Origin: Nocardia niwae NBRC 108934 = DSM 45340
Lineage (GTDB): Bacteria > Actinomycetota > Actinomycetes > Mycobacteriales > Mycobacteriaceae
Reading direction: 5' to 3'
DNA: 64,000 nucleotides
NCBI RefSeq assembly: GCF_001613465.1
Contig: NZ_BDCK01000044.1
Span: 1-64,000 of the forward strand
The notes under the pieces are model-generated. The model had not been told where the DNA came from and ran no database searches. It was given only the letters and a program-made list of their open reading frames with translations. Below are positions 8,870 to 17,199 of this stretch, piece by piece. The translations under genes and the position numbers were made by a program. Each line of letters begins with the position of its first letter. Positions within the stretch are counted from its first letter, which is position 1.

Positions 8870-9022
8870 ATGAACCACCCTGACGACGCCGCGAACGACG
8901 AACGCGCACGCGAAACCCCGGACACTCGAGAAAAGGACATCCTCGAGGGCGGAGGCGAGGCTTCCGGAGACCTGGCGGGCCCCGGCCCTGAACACGACCA
9001 GCGCGAAGACCCGGACACGTAG
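8870..9022 (+). CDS. small acidic hydrophilic protein
   Basis: A 50-residue reading frame from ATG 8870 to TAG 9020-9022, preceded by AGGAGA at 8857-8862 with good spacing. The product starts MNHPDDAANDERARETPDTR and is dominated by Asp, Glu, Gly and Pro, with no Cys, Trp or hydrophobic core. It is probably intrinsically disordered. Such short acidic proteins are common in actinobacteria and some are stress-linked, but I do not recognise a family. Confidence 0.6.
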   Translation: MNHPDDAANDERARETPDTREKDILEGGGEASGDLAGPGPEHDQREDPDT

Positions 9023-9147
9023 GTTCGGTCCCGGGCGGCGACGCGGCCGGGGCCTGGCTGCTGGTGCACGCGGATCACGTGCCCGTGGCCTCTTCGACCA
9101 GCGCGAGTGCGTCGGTGAGTGGCGATCACCGGAAGTGCCGGTGGCCC

Positions 9148-10527
9148 TCAGCGGGCCCGGACGAACAATCGACCGGCGAGATCGATGCCGGTCACGACGC
9201 CGGATCGGTCCCGGGTGAAGAATCCGCGTTGCCCCTGCAGACCGCCCTCGGTGACGATGTACTCGTCCGCGTCGCCGGGCAGCAGGCCCAGGGAAGCGGG
9301 CGGGAGGTCGGGTGGCAGGTCGGTTTCCACGGCCGTGCGGGTCTCGGGTTTGACCGAGCATCCGATCGTCAGCCCGGCCCCATCGGTGGCGAGGGTGAGC
9401 CGCATCATCTCGTTCTCGTAGTGCCCGGCGATCTCCGCTGCCCGTGCCCCGTCGTAGGGCAGCGGTTCCGGGTCGTGCTCGACCACACCGAGGTAGCGCT
9501 CGAGCACCCGATTCACCACGGCGCGATTGAAGGCCAGGCCCGCGTCCGGGCCCGCGTTCGACATCACGGCGACGGCGAAATTCCGCTCCGGCACGATGAG
9601 CAGGTCGGCGAACTGGCCATTGCCCGAACCGCCGTGCCCGATGGTCGCGACACCGTCCACGGTGCGCAGGAACCAGCAGATGCCGAAGGCGTCGCCCAGT
9701 GTGCTCCCCCGCAATTCCACGGTCCGCTCCCGCATGCGGTGCAGCAGGCCGGTGGGCAGTATGCGCTCGCCGCGCTCGGTGCGGCCGTCGCCGAGATGGA
9801 ACCGCGCCCACCGCAGCAAATCGCCGACAGAGGTCACCACACCGCCGCCGGGGTTGTTGGCGCGGTTGTCCTTCCACTGCCTCGCGACGGCGAGCACACC
9901 GTCGGCATCGAGATTGTGGCCCACGGCGAACCGCCGCGTCATGACGTCATTGACCGCATAGCAGCTGTGCGCAAGTCCGAGCGGTTCGAACAGCAGCGAC
10001 GCGACGGCCCGCTCGAAGGTCGATCCGGTGACGTTCTCCACGACCCGGCCGGCCAGGTTGAACCCAGCCTGGCTGTAGGACGCCCGCGTCCCCGGGTCCG
10101 CGATCGGCTTCGACTCGGCAAGTTTCACCGCGTGCCGCGCGAGGGCGTCGTTTCCTTCGCCGGTGTCGTCACCGACCCGCCATTCCAACCCGGCCGTATG
10201 GTTGAGCAACCGCAACACTGTGATCTCGTCGGTGGCCGTATCGGCCGGGGCGAATTCCGGAACATACCGCCGCACAGGCGCGTCCAGCTCCACCCGGCCC
10301 TCGGCGACCAGCCGCATCAACGCGGTCGCGGTGAACGTCTTGCTCACGGACCCGACCACGAACAACGTATCCCGGTCGACCGGAAGCGGATTGTCCACAC
10401 TCGTCACCCCGTGACACGCGATGTCTTCCCGATCCCCGATCGACACCCCGACGGCGGCACCGGGGACGCCCGCCTTCTGGGCCGCGGCCGCAACGAATTC
10501 CGTCAATTCCTGCGCTGTCTCGTTCAT
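9148..10527 (-). CDS. serine hydrolase of the class C beta-lactamase / esterase family
   Basis: A 459-residue penicillin-binding-protein-like hydrolase. The SxxK motif is SVSK (Ser60, Lys63), the tyrosine motif is YSQ (Tyr151, in place of YxN), and the third motif is HGGSGNG. A C-terminal lipocalin-like tail of about 110 residues follows. There is no signal peptide, so a cytosolic esterase or peptidase is likelier than a beta-lactamase. The reading frame extends to 10653, but the family start MNETAQELTEF lies at ATG 10527. Confidence 0.82.
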   Translation of the reverse strand: MNETAQELTEFVAAAAQKAGVPGAAVGVSIGDREDIACHGVTSVDNPLPVDRDTLFVVGSVSKTFTATALMRLVAEGRVELDAPVRRYVPEFAPADTATDEITVLRLLNHTAGLEWRVGDDTGEGNDALARHAVKLAESKPIADPGTRASYSQAGFNLAGRVVENVTGSTFERAVASLLFEPLGLAHSCYAVNDVMTRRFAVGHNLDADGVLAVARQWKDNRANNPGGGVVTSVGDLLRWARFHLGDGRTERGERILPTGLLHRMRERTVELRGSTLGDAFGICWFLRTVDGVATIGHGGSGNGQFADLLIVPERNFAVAVMSNAGPDAGLAFNRAVVNRVLERYLGVVEHDPEPLPYDGARAAEIAGHYENEMMRLTLATDGAGLTIGCSVKPETRTAVETDLPPDLPPASLGLLPGDADEYIVTEGGLQGQRGFFTRDRSGVVTGIDLAGRLFVRAR

Positions 10528-10607
10528 GCCACCATGCTCGAACCCTGCCCTAGGGGCAAGGTCAAGTGCTGGACAGAATTCGACGGCGCGCACCCGGCCG
10601 GCGCGGG

Positions 10608-11036
10608 TCAGGTCGTCCGCCGGTGATGCCGGCAGCGATAGCCGGATCGACATGACGGTCGCCCTGAGTCCGTGCGCATTCGGGACCGGAAGACCGCGAT
10701 TGCGATGCTGTCGGGGCGTCTCGCCAGCAAGTAGTACGGGCGGCGCGCGTGGCCGGGGAATCGCAGTCCGACCAGGGTCGGCTCGGTGGGCAGTCGATCC
10801 GCGACGACGCGGCGCCGGATGTCCCAGACCAGGGCATCCGGATCCAGGTGTTCGGAGCGCAAGCCGCGGCGATCCCAGCGCGCGGTCCAGCCCGCGAGTT
10901 CGACCAGCACTGGGGCCGGCGCCGTGCCGGCCTCGGTGAGCCGGTAGCCCTCGCCGTCGCGGACGACGATGTCCGCGCGTTCGAGATCCTTCAGCCGGGT
11001 CGACAGCATGGTCTTCGAGATGCGGGGAATGCCACG
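10608..11036 (-). pseudogene. truncated HxlR-type winged-helix regulator
   Basis: Read leftward from about 11036, the translation is RGIPRISKTMLSTRLKDLER followed by VVRDGEGYRLTEAG. This is the recognition helix, wing and following strand of an HxlR regulator. The preceding N-terminal third (the VGDRW.LLILRD region) is absent, because the sequence turns directly into the oppositely oriented thioesterase remnant. The C-terminal domain runs normally to PYYLLARRPDSIAIAVF, then loses family character before the stop. It is a 5'-truncated, probably non-functional gene, once the likely repressor of the thioesterase. Confidence 0.7.
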
Positions 11037-11278
11037 GCCGACTCCGCCATGGGTTCGGCCGTGCTGAGCAAGATGCCCGCCTCGCCTACACCACCGCCCA
11101 GCTGAACGTCCATCTTCCGCGCCCGGGCACCGCCCGCACCGGCACGCTGCGCGCCACCGGGCACGCTATTCACGTCGGTCGCAGCATCGGGACCGCCGAA
11201 GCCCAACTCGTCGGCATCGAGGACGGCAAACTCTACGCCCACGCCACAACGACCTGCGCCATCTTCCCGATCCCCTGA
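11037..11278 (+). pseudogene. truncated, frameshifted PaaI-type thioesterase
   Basis: The frame at 11037 reads GNATADSAMGSAVLSKMP, which matches the DSAMG..V central-helix motif of hotdog-fold acyl-CoA thioesterases. Near 11073 the frame shifts, and LAYTTAQLNVHLPRPGT, ATGHAIHVGRSIGTAEAQ and GKLYAHATTTCAIF follow to the stop at 11276-11278. Together these cover the second half of a PaaI domain. The first half, with start codon and promoter, is missing, and the sequence abuts the truncated HxlR remnant. Confidence 0.75.
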
Positions 11279-11527
11279 CAGGCCGCTGCCGCGGCGAGTG
11301 GCTGCGCTCGCCGCGGCGCGGACGGCGTGATCAGGTCAGCACGTCACCGCTTCGACAACGTTGCTGCGGCCGCCGACGTCCTCCGGGCGGCCGTGGTGGT
11401 TTCGCCGCGGACCGACTCGAGGGGCCGAGCCCCATCGGCATGGGGGCGGCGGGCAAGCAAGTGGGCCGGGTTCGCCTATGTGCCCACGGTCGGGTGATTG
11501 TGACCTCCGGCAGCGCTCGGAGGGAGC

Positions 11528-12205
11528 ATGATGAGACAGGTGAGCCACGCCGATGGGCCGGACGCTGGGCACGACGCCGGGCCGGGGGCCGGAGGTCCCG
11601 ACCGGGTCGGTAGCTTCCGGTTCTGGTTCGACGATCAGCGCTGGGAATGGTCCGACGAGGTCGCCGCACTGTACGGCTATATCCCCGGCCAGGTACAGCC
11701 GACCACCGAGCTGGTGCTGTCGCACAAACACCCCGCCGACCGCGCGGCCGTCGCCGACGCCCTCGCTACCGCGGTCCGCGACCACGGCGCGTTCTGCAGC
11801 CGCCACCGCATCATCGACACCGCGGGCCACGTCCGGCACGTGCTCGTGGTCGCCGACCACATCTTCGACGGCACCGGCGCGGTCGTGGGCACGTCGGGCT
11901 ACTTCATCGATCTGACCGCCACCGTCGACCAGCAACGGCGGGAAGCCATCGACGAGGCCCTGCCGGAAGTGGTCGAGGCCCGCGCGGCGATCGAACAGGC
12001 CAAAGGGATGCTGATGCTCGCCTACGGCCTGACCGCCGAGCAAGCCTTCCAAGTGTTGCGGTGGCGGTCCCAGGAAACCAACACCAAACTGCGGATGCTG
12101 GCGACCAAGTTGGTCACCGTCGCCGCGGCGGCCGGCGGCGGTCCCGTCGAGCAACGCACCAAGCTGGACCATCTCCTGCTGACCATCCACGAATACCCCG
12201 ACTAG
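11528..12205 (+). CDS. PAS and ANTAR domain protein
   Basis: A 225-residue cytosolic signalling protein. Residues about 25-135 form a PAS fold (FRFWFDDQRWEWSDEVAALY, then HRIIDTAGHVRHVLVVADHI). Residues about 150-205 form an ANTAR domain (EARAAIEQAKGMLMLAYGLT, then AEQAFQVLRWRSQETNTKLR). ANTAR domains bind paired RNA hairpins and prevent transcription termination; the PAS domain would sense a ligand or redox state. GGAGGGAG upstream suits either ATG 11528 or ATG 11531. No target hairpin pair is obvious beside it, so it probably acts elsewhere. Confidence 0.88.
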   Translation: MMRQVSHADGPDAGHDAGPGAGGPDRVGSFRFWFDDQRWEWSDEVAALYGYIPGQVQPTTELVLSHKHPADRAAVADALATAVRDHGAFCSRHRIIDTAGHVRHVLVVADHIFDGTGAVVGTSGYFIDLTATVDQQRREAIDEALPEVVEARAAIEQAKGMLMLAYGLTAEQAFQVLRWRSQETNTKLRMLATKLVTVAAAAGGGPVEQRTKLDHLLLTIHEYPD

Positions 12206-12429
12206 AACATCGTCCTGCCCCGGCTTCGACGCGCTCGACGACGTCGAAAGCCCTTCCGGCTCATCGGTGGCGCCCCTGACCCGTGCTGGGAGCGGGTTCC
12301 GTTTCCGCCTCGCCGGTGTGGGTAGCCAGCAGTCGCAACGTAGGAAAATTCGCGCCGACCACGGACGTCGATGGCGGGAGACGCCGAGGCCGGGTGGTGG
12401 CAAGCAGGTTCGGTCCGGTGGGAGGAACA

Positions 12430-13101
12430 ATGACTCGTTCGCTGATGAAGGTTGTCGCCGCGGCGGCACTTGCGTGCGGCCCCGTCTCGATCGGCGCAGG
12501 CGCAGCGGCCGGTGTCCCCCAATTGCCACCGCCGCCGATGGGCGGGGGTTCGGGCATCACGATCGATGACCGAGCCGATTGCACGCTCACCACCATCGGC
12601 TACGACGCGGCGGGCAGGTTGGTGGGCTTGACGGCGGGACATTGCGGCGAGCCGGGGGCACCGGTCACATCGGTGACCTATCCGAGCTACGGCGTGTTGG
12701 GGCGATTCGTCTACGCGGATCACGAATTGGACTACGGGATAATCGAATTCGATGCCGCACGGGTGGCTCCGACCCGCGAGGTCGGGGGGTTCTTCATCGA
12801 CGGCCTCGGCGGTCCCGCGCAATTTCCCGACGTCGTGTGCAAGAAAGGCCGGACCACCGGCCGGACCTGCGGTGTCGCCTGGGGCGACATGATGGGCGAC
12901 AGCAGCGACACCTGGACCCAGATGTGCGTGCTCAAAGGCGATTCCGGCGCGCCGGTGGTGCTCGGCTCGACCTTGGTCGGCATGGTCAACGCCTACTTGG
13001 GCATGGGCTGCCTCGGCCCCGAGGTGGGCACCGACATCAACGCCATCCTCAGCGACATCGACTCGCGCAACGACGTCGGCGCCGGATTCCGGCCGATCTG
13101 A
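12430..13101 (+). CDS. secreted trypsin-like serine protease (S1)
   Basis: A 223-residue exported protease. A signal peptide of about 28 residues (KVVAAAALACGPVSIGAGAA) is followed by a Pro/Gly stretch and a chymotrypsin fold. The catalytic triad is visible: His71 in TAGHC, Asp101 in ELDYGIIE and Ser172 in GDSGAP. Four cysteines (72, 137, 147, 166) could pair as two disulfides. GGAGGA at 12420-12425 sets ATG 12430 against the longer frame from 12283. Actinobacterial S1 peptidases of this short type act outside the cell or at the envelope; the substrate is unknown. Confidence 0.85.
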   Translation: MTRSLMKVVAAAALACGPVSIGAGAAAGVPQLPPPPMGGGSGITIDDRADCTLTTIGYDAAGRLVGLTAGHCGEPGAPVTSVTYPSYGVLGRFVYADHELDYGIIEFDAARVAPTREVGGFFIDGLGGPAQFPDVVCKKGRTTGRTCGVAWGDMMGDSSDTWTQMCVLKGDSGAPVVLGSTLVGMVNAYLGMGCLGPEVGTDINAILSDIDSRNDVGAGFRPI

Positions 13102-13292
13102 GCTCCGCCCGTCGATCCACGGCCGCCACACCGAGTGACGAGCGGTCGAGCCGAACTGTGGCGCGCCCTCCTGGGGAGCGCTCGGACCATGGGGCAGCAC
13201 AGTCGAATTCGGGTCCGGTGACGGCCATTCGGGAGGCGACTATCGCTTGCGCGGGCGCATCCGAGGTAGTCTGCCCGAGAGGGAGGGGCCCA

Positions 13293-14153
13293 ATGCTGAT
13301 CGATTTCGTTCCGGACAGAAGTCTGTACCCCTTCGAGTCGCGTTGGTTCGACTCGTCGGTGGGCCGGGTTCACTACATCGACGAGGGCGCCGGGCCACCG
13401 CTGCTGTTCCTTCACGGCGCTCCGACGTGGAGTTTCCTCTACCGCAACATCGTGGCGGACCTGCGCGACCGGTACCGGTGTCTCGCTGTCGACAATCCGG
13501 GCTTCGGTTTGTCCGAACGTCCCTCGGGTTTCGGCTACACGATCGCCGAGCACACCGCAGTCCTCGGCGAGCTGATCGATCACCTGCAGCTCGATGGCTT
13601 CGTCCTGATGGGTCAAGACTGGGGCGGCCCCATCGGCCTCGGCGCGGTCACCGCGCGCGCGGATCGGGTGCGAGGGATCGTGCTGGGCAACACCTCGTTC
13701 TGGCCGACCGAGGCCTGGGCGAATCGAGCGTTCAGCGTGATCATGGGCAGCCGTCCGATGCAGCGACGGATCCTCGAACAGAATTTCCTCGTCGAGCGCG
13801 TCCTGCTCGCAGAACTGGGGCACAAGCTCACCGCGGCCGAGGCCGACCACTATCGCGCGGTGCAGCCCACCGTGGAAGCCCGGCGCGGACTCGCCGCGAC
13901 GCCGAAAGAAATCCGCGCCGCGGGACCGCTGCTGGACCAACTCGCCCGAGACGTTCCCCTCCTGCTCGGCGACAAGCCGGCGCTGTTGGTGTGGGGAATG
14001 CGGGACATGGTGTTTCGTCCGAACGCGTGTATCCCGCGGATGCGAGCCGCCTTCACCGATCTCGATGTGGTCGAGCTGCCGCGCGCGCGGCATTTCATTC
14101 AGGAACACGCACCGGACGCGATCGCGGCGGCGATCGCGAAGCGGTTCCCGTGA
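13293..14153 (+). CDS. haloalkane dehalogenase-like alpha/beta hydrolase
   Basis: A 286-residue cytosolic hydrolase. Motifs are HGAPTWSFLYRNI (oxyanion region), GQDWGGP with nucleophile Asp109 and adjacent Trp110, Asp238 in VWGMRDMVF and His267 in RHFIQEHAP. An Asp nucleophile followed by Trp, with the acid late in the chain, is the pattern of haloalkane dehalogenases of the DhlA/HLD-III arrangement; DhaA/LinB types instead use an earlier Glu. A haloacetate dehalogenase-like or epoxide hydrolase activity cannot be excluded. GGGAGGGG at 13281-13288 supports the start. Confidence 0.78.
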   Translation: MLIDFVPDRSLYPFESRWFDSSVGRVHYIDEGAGPPLLFLHGAPTWSFLYRNIVADLRDRYRCLAVDNPGFGLSERPSGFGYTIAEHTAVLGELIDHLQLDGFVLMGQDWGGPIGLGAVTARADRVRGIVLGNTSFWPTEAWANRAFSVIMGSRPMQRRILEQNFLVERVLLAELGHKLTAAEADHYRAVQPTVEARRGLAATPKEIRAAGPLLDQLARDVPLLLGDKPALLVWGMRDMVFRPNACIPRMRAAFTDLDVVELPRARHFIQEHAPDAIAAAIAKRFP

Positions 14154-14223
14154 GGACGCGGACCGACGAACGCCCCCTTCGTCACGGTCGCGACGGTATG
14201 CCCGCGGCGTGCCACGCTGCCGG

Positions 14224-14412
14224 TCAATCGGCCGACGCGGCCGATTCGACGGCGCTGTCATACACCTGGGACGCGTCGCGAACCTTGGTCGCGAGGAATC
14301 GCATCCGCTCGGAGGTGAGATAGCCACCGCGATAAGCGGTCTGGTCCAGTTCAGCGGCCACCTGCTCCAATGCCAGGCGCGCGTGCCTAATTGTCGGTGT
14401 CTGCCGGGTCAT
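14224..14412 (-). CDS. small helical hypothetical protein
   Basis: A 62-residue frame (MTRQTPTIRHARLALEQVAA, continuing ELDQTAYRGGYLTSERMRFL) with a balanced, helix-prone composition and actinobacterial codon use. There is no strong Shine-Dalgarno sequence. It lies tail to tail with the dehalogenase-like gene. I do not recognise a family. Confidence 0.45.
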   Translation of the reverse strand: MTRQTPTIRHARLALEQVAAELDQTAYRGGYLTSERMRFLATKVRDASQVYDSAVESAASAD

Positions 14413-15063
14413 GAACGGGTTTTACCAGTGACCATCGAGAGGAACGCCGCAACGCGCCGATCCGTATACGAAGTCGTATTCGATGGACAGGTTCGATCAC
14501 CTATTTTTACAGCGTCGGCGGGACACCAAGTGAACGACGTGCGTTCTTTCCACCGTGTGGCCCCACAGTTCGAAAACGGACCCTGGTTTATTCGAGTGAA
14601 ACGCCGGCGCGTGACCCGCTGGGGTTCGGCGGCAGCCACCAGCGTGACGTAGTGCAAGTAACCACGCGTCGGACCGGCACTCGGAGCGCTGCACGCGGGC
14701 GGTGAATGCCCCGTCCCGCACTTCGGCGCGCCAACCGGCTCCCGGTGGCGGGGGGCCACGCGTTCCAGGGTGCCAGCATCGGTGACCACCGCAGCGCGAT
14801 CGACGACGAGGGCGAGACCGTCGAGGACGGCGGCGACGGCCCACGAAGAATCGGCCGCGAGATTGCGGAATTTGCCGCTGGATAGCGACCGGCGCGGCGC
14901 TCGGGATTCAATCGTGGGAGGGAGACAATTTCCGACTTCAGGTATGTAAATACCCGATAGCGGATACCTATCGACACCGAACGGAAGGGGGTGAAAGATC
15001 ATAGCTGACGGTCGACGTCGCCCGTCCGGGGGAAACCATACAGGTCCCATGATTGGACGCCCA
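14413..15063. other. gene-poor 650-base stretch
   Basis: No gene can be supported here. Base composition is more AT-rich in parts (around 14485-14530 and 14930-14990) than in the flanks, which suits a promoter region for the gene at 15064. Minus-strand frames cross it but have no family resemblance and would overlap the next gene. Confidence 0.5.
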
Positions 15064-15615
15064 ATGTTTATCAAGAAATTGGTGGCGACCGCCCTGTTGG
15101 CCATAGCGTCGACAGGAATAGCCATGGCCACAGCGCACGGTGAGGGCACTCTGGCAAACCTCACGATGAACGGGGTGGACGGGCCTATCGCCTACACCAC
15201 CACCCTGGCCGCGGATCACAGCAGCGCAGTCGTCGATCTCGCCTCCGGCAGATTCGAGGTGACGCCGACGGCGGTCAACGTGATCGCCGACGACGGCGCG
15301 ATCGTCGGCGCGATACCGACGACACTGCGTATGGAGACCGGCCAGAACTTCAGCGTCACACCGTCGCTCGACCCGTCGGCTAGGACGCTGACGCTGACCC
15401 CGGCGGCCGGTGTGCCGTCACCCGGCGCGGTCGCACCCGAACTGCAGGGCCTGATGCACGACGCCCTGTTCGGCGGCGCCATCCTCGGTGCGGCGATCGG
15501 CTGCGCGATCGGCATTGCCATCGGCATCTGGTTCTTCATCGTCGGTGCCGTCATCGGTTGCGCGGTCGGCGCTGCCGTCGGTGCCTGGTTCGGCTTCTTC
15601 TTCACGCCGTTCTGA
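15064..15615 (+). CDS. secreted protein with Gly-zipper C-terminus
   Basis: A 183-residue exported protein. Residues 1-27 are a signal peptide (KKLVATALLAIASTGIAMAT). Residues about 30-115 form a beta-rich domain (SSAVVDLASGRFEVTPTAVN, then a TLRMETGQNFSVTPSL stretch). Residues about 135-183 are two Gly/Ala zipper hydrophobic helices (GAILGAAIGCAIGIAIGIWF). The layout resembles secreted proteins that recur in many copies in Nocardia and whose role is unknown; a membrane-inserting tail is plausible. ATG 15049 is also in frame, but the signal sequence fits ATG 15064. It is followed by the hairpin at 15650. Confidence 0.7.
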   Translation: MFIKKLVATALLAIASTGIAMATAHGEGTLANLTMNGVDGPIAYTTTLAADHSSAVVDLASGRFEVTPTAVNVIADDGAIVGAIPTTLRMETGQNFSVTPSLDPSARTLTLTPAAGVPSPGAVAPELQGLMHDALFGGAILGAAIGCAIGIAIGIWFFIVGAVIGCAVGAAVGAWFGFFFTPF

Positions 15616-15649
15616 TCCTTCGGAAGAACCGAATCGAGGTGGTCCCCAC

Positions 15650-15678
15650 GGCCGGGCGGATCACCGATCCGCCCGGCC
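15650..15678 (+). terminator. hairpin terminator after the Gly-zipper gene
   Basis: GGCCGGGCGGATC (15650-15662) pairs perfectly over 13 bp with 15666-15678 around an ACC loop. It lies 35 bases after the stop at 15615. There is no T-tract, as is usual for actinobacterial terminators. Confidence 0.75.
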
Positions 15679-16131
15679 TCACACTGCGTGAAATCGCCGC
15701 CGGCTCGGTCGTCGCCATTCGGCAGCGCAATGGTTCGCAGGTCCGAGTACGGGCACCGGCAGACCAGGAGCTGCGATCGAGGGACCGCAGCTCGAATCCC
15801 CCGCTCACCGCCGCGAAACGGCTCGAACCACCACGTCCGGGGAGCAACCGCTGGGCACCGCCTCGGCCGCACGGAGGCGCAGGAACAGGACAAGTAAGCC
15901 CGGGTAGGCCCCGGCGCGCGCGCCAACTCCGAGCGCACCGGATCACCGAGCGCGCGCAGCACCGGCGCGAAGGTCGGGCGCGGTGCTCGGCGCCATCGTC
16001 CGGGCCCGGGAAGCCGGTGGCGCGTCGTTCGAGGACTGCCTCGACTGCGCCTTCGCCATGGCCCGGGGCCGTCACCTCGGCGCGCGCCGCGTGCAGCGGC
16101 CTGTGGCTGACGGAATCCGAACGGCCCTGCG
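15679..16131. other. gene-poor stretch
   Basis: No complete gene is seen. On the minus strand, 15977-15918 reads PTFAPVLRALGDPVRSELAR, which looks like the first helix of an ArsR-family DNA-binding domain. The rest of the domain does not follow in any frame, so at most this is an eroded fragment. Confidence 0.35.
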
Positions 16132-16839
16132 CTACCGGGACACGGTGCTCTTGGCACCCACCATGCGCACCAAGCTGAAGATGGGCAGACCGATCACCAG
16201 ATGTTCGATGCCGGTGGAGATACCCACCCAGAGGTGGCTGGACAGCGCCAGTGGAATGATCACCGCCGCGGCCGTGAGGATTCCGACGATCCAGCCGAAG
16301 AACAGCTCCGGTGACGGAGTGCCCAGTCGAAGCAGGTACCACAGCACCCCGGCCAGCAGTGCGCAGATGAAGGCCACTACGGCGAACCAGTACGCGTCCT
16401 GGGACATCGGACTCCACACCCCGAACTCACCGCTCTCGGTGACCCGGGTGGCGATGATCTCGATGATCCAGGCGCACAACCACGCCGCCAACGCCGTCAC
16501 CACGGCCGCCGCGATCACACCGCCGACGAACATGCCGATGTTGACGTCCGGCCCTTGCCGCGGACGCGACTGCCGGTCCGGGCGATCGGCTTCATATGCG
16601 CTGTATCCGGGATCTCGGCCGTACCCGGAGCCGTGGCCGTAGTCGGCATCTTGGCTGTATCGGGGATCCTGGCCGTAGCCGGGATCTTGGCCGTATCCGG
16701 CGTCCTGGTTGTATCCGGAATCTTGGCTGTACCCGCGATCTCGGCCGTACCCTCGATCTCGGTTGTACCCGGGATCACGGTAGTTCCCCGGCTGATATCC
16801 GGGTTCATAACGTGCGGTGTGCTGGTCGCGCGGATCCAT
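16132..16839 (-). CDS. membrane protein with Tyr-Gly-Asp repeat N-terminus
   Basis: A 235-residue protein in two parts. Residues about 10-85 are a soluble, disordered-looking region built of roughly six-residue repeats of the form x-x-D-x-G-Y (RDPGYNRDRGYGRDRGY and so on, about ten copies). The remainder has four hydrophobic helices (MFVGGVIAAAVVTALAAWLC, YWFAVVAFICALLAGVLWYL, LFFGWIVGILTAAAVIIPLA and IEHLVIGLPIFSLVRMV). ATG 16839 is given. TTG 16848 is in frame and better spaced from the strong GGAGGTGAT at about 16867-16859, so it may be the true start. I do not recognise a function. Confidence 0.75.
   Translation of the reverse strand: MDPRDQHTARYEPGYQPGNYRDPGYNRDRGYGRDRGYSQDSGYNQDAGYGQDPGYGQDPRYSQDADYGHGSGYGRDPGYSAYEADRPDRQSRPRQGPDVNIGMFVGGVIAAAVVTALAAWLCAWIIEIIATRVTESGEFGVWSPMSQDAYWFAVVAFICALLAGVLWYLLRLGTPSPELFFGWIVGILTAAAVIIPLALSSHLWVGISTGIEHLVIGLPIFSLVRMVGAKSTVSR
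16603..16782 (-). repeat. tandem 18-bp coding repeats (xxDxGY)
   Basis: Within the preceding gene, about ten near-tandem units of 18 bp encode six-residue repeats ending in Gly-Tyr. On the plus strand each unit carries words such as GTATCC and CGGGATC. The number may vary between strains through slippage. Confidence 0.7.
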
Positions 16840-17199
16840 GGGATTCAACCGCCGATCACCTCCGTCCGAAGCATGCGTGTGCGTCGAGTGTAGGGCCGCG
16901 CCGAACCGGCTGCCGACCGCCTCCCAACTCCTTTCGGCCGTGCCCGCACCGCTTCGGCGGAACACGCTGCCTCGCAACACACTTATGTCCGCTCGAATCC
17001 GAGGCCGCGGAAACCACCGCTTTCCTCCCCGCACCGCTATTACCCGAAGAACTCGTGAAATCGCTTCGTACCGCGCTCGATCGGACAAGCGCGGTGCGGC
17101 AACTCGAGATGTGACGTGCGCCACTGCGCCACGGTGTTACGAGACGGCCAGGCCCGGCATCTGGTGGGTGACACAGTCACTGAGAACAGGAGCCACTCC

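Noticed and set aside
14409-15164. Minus-strand 251-codon frame across the gap before the Gly-zipper gene
   Set aside because: It overlaps the signal peptide of the secreted protein and has no recognisable domain or ribosome site.
15770-15815. TCGAATCCCCC-like string resembling a tRNA T-arm
   Set aside because: No acceptor, D or anticodon arms fold around it.
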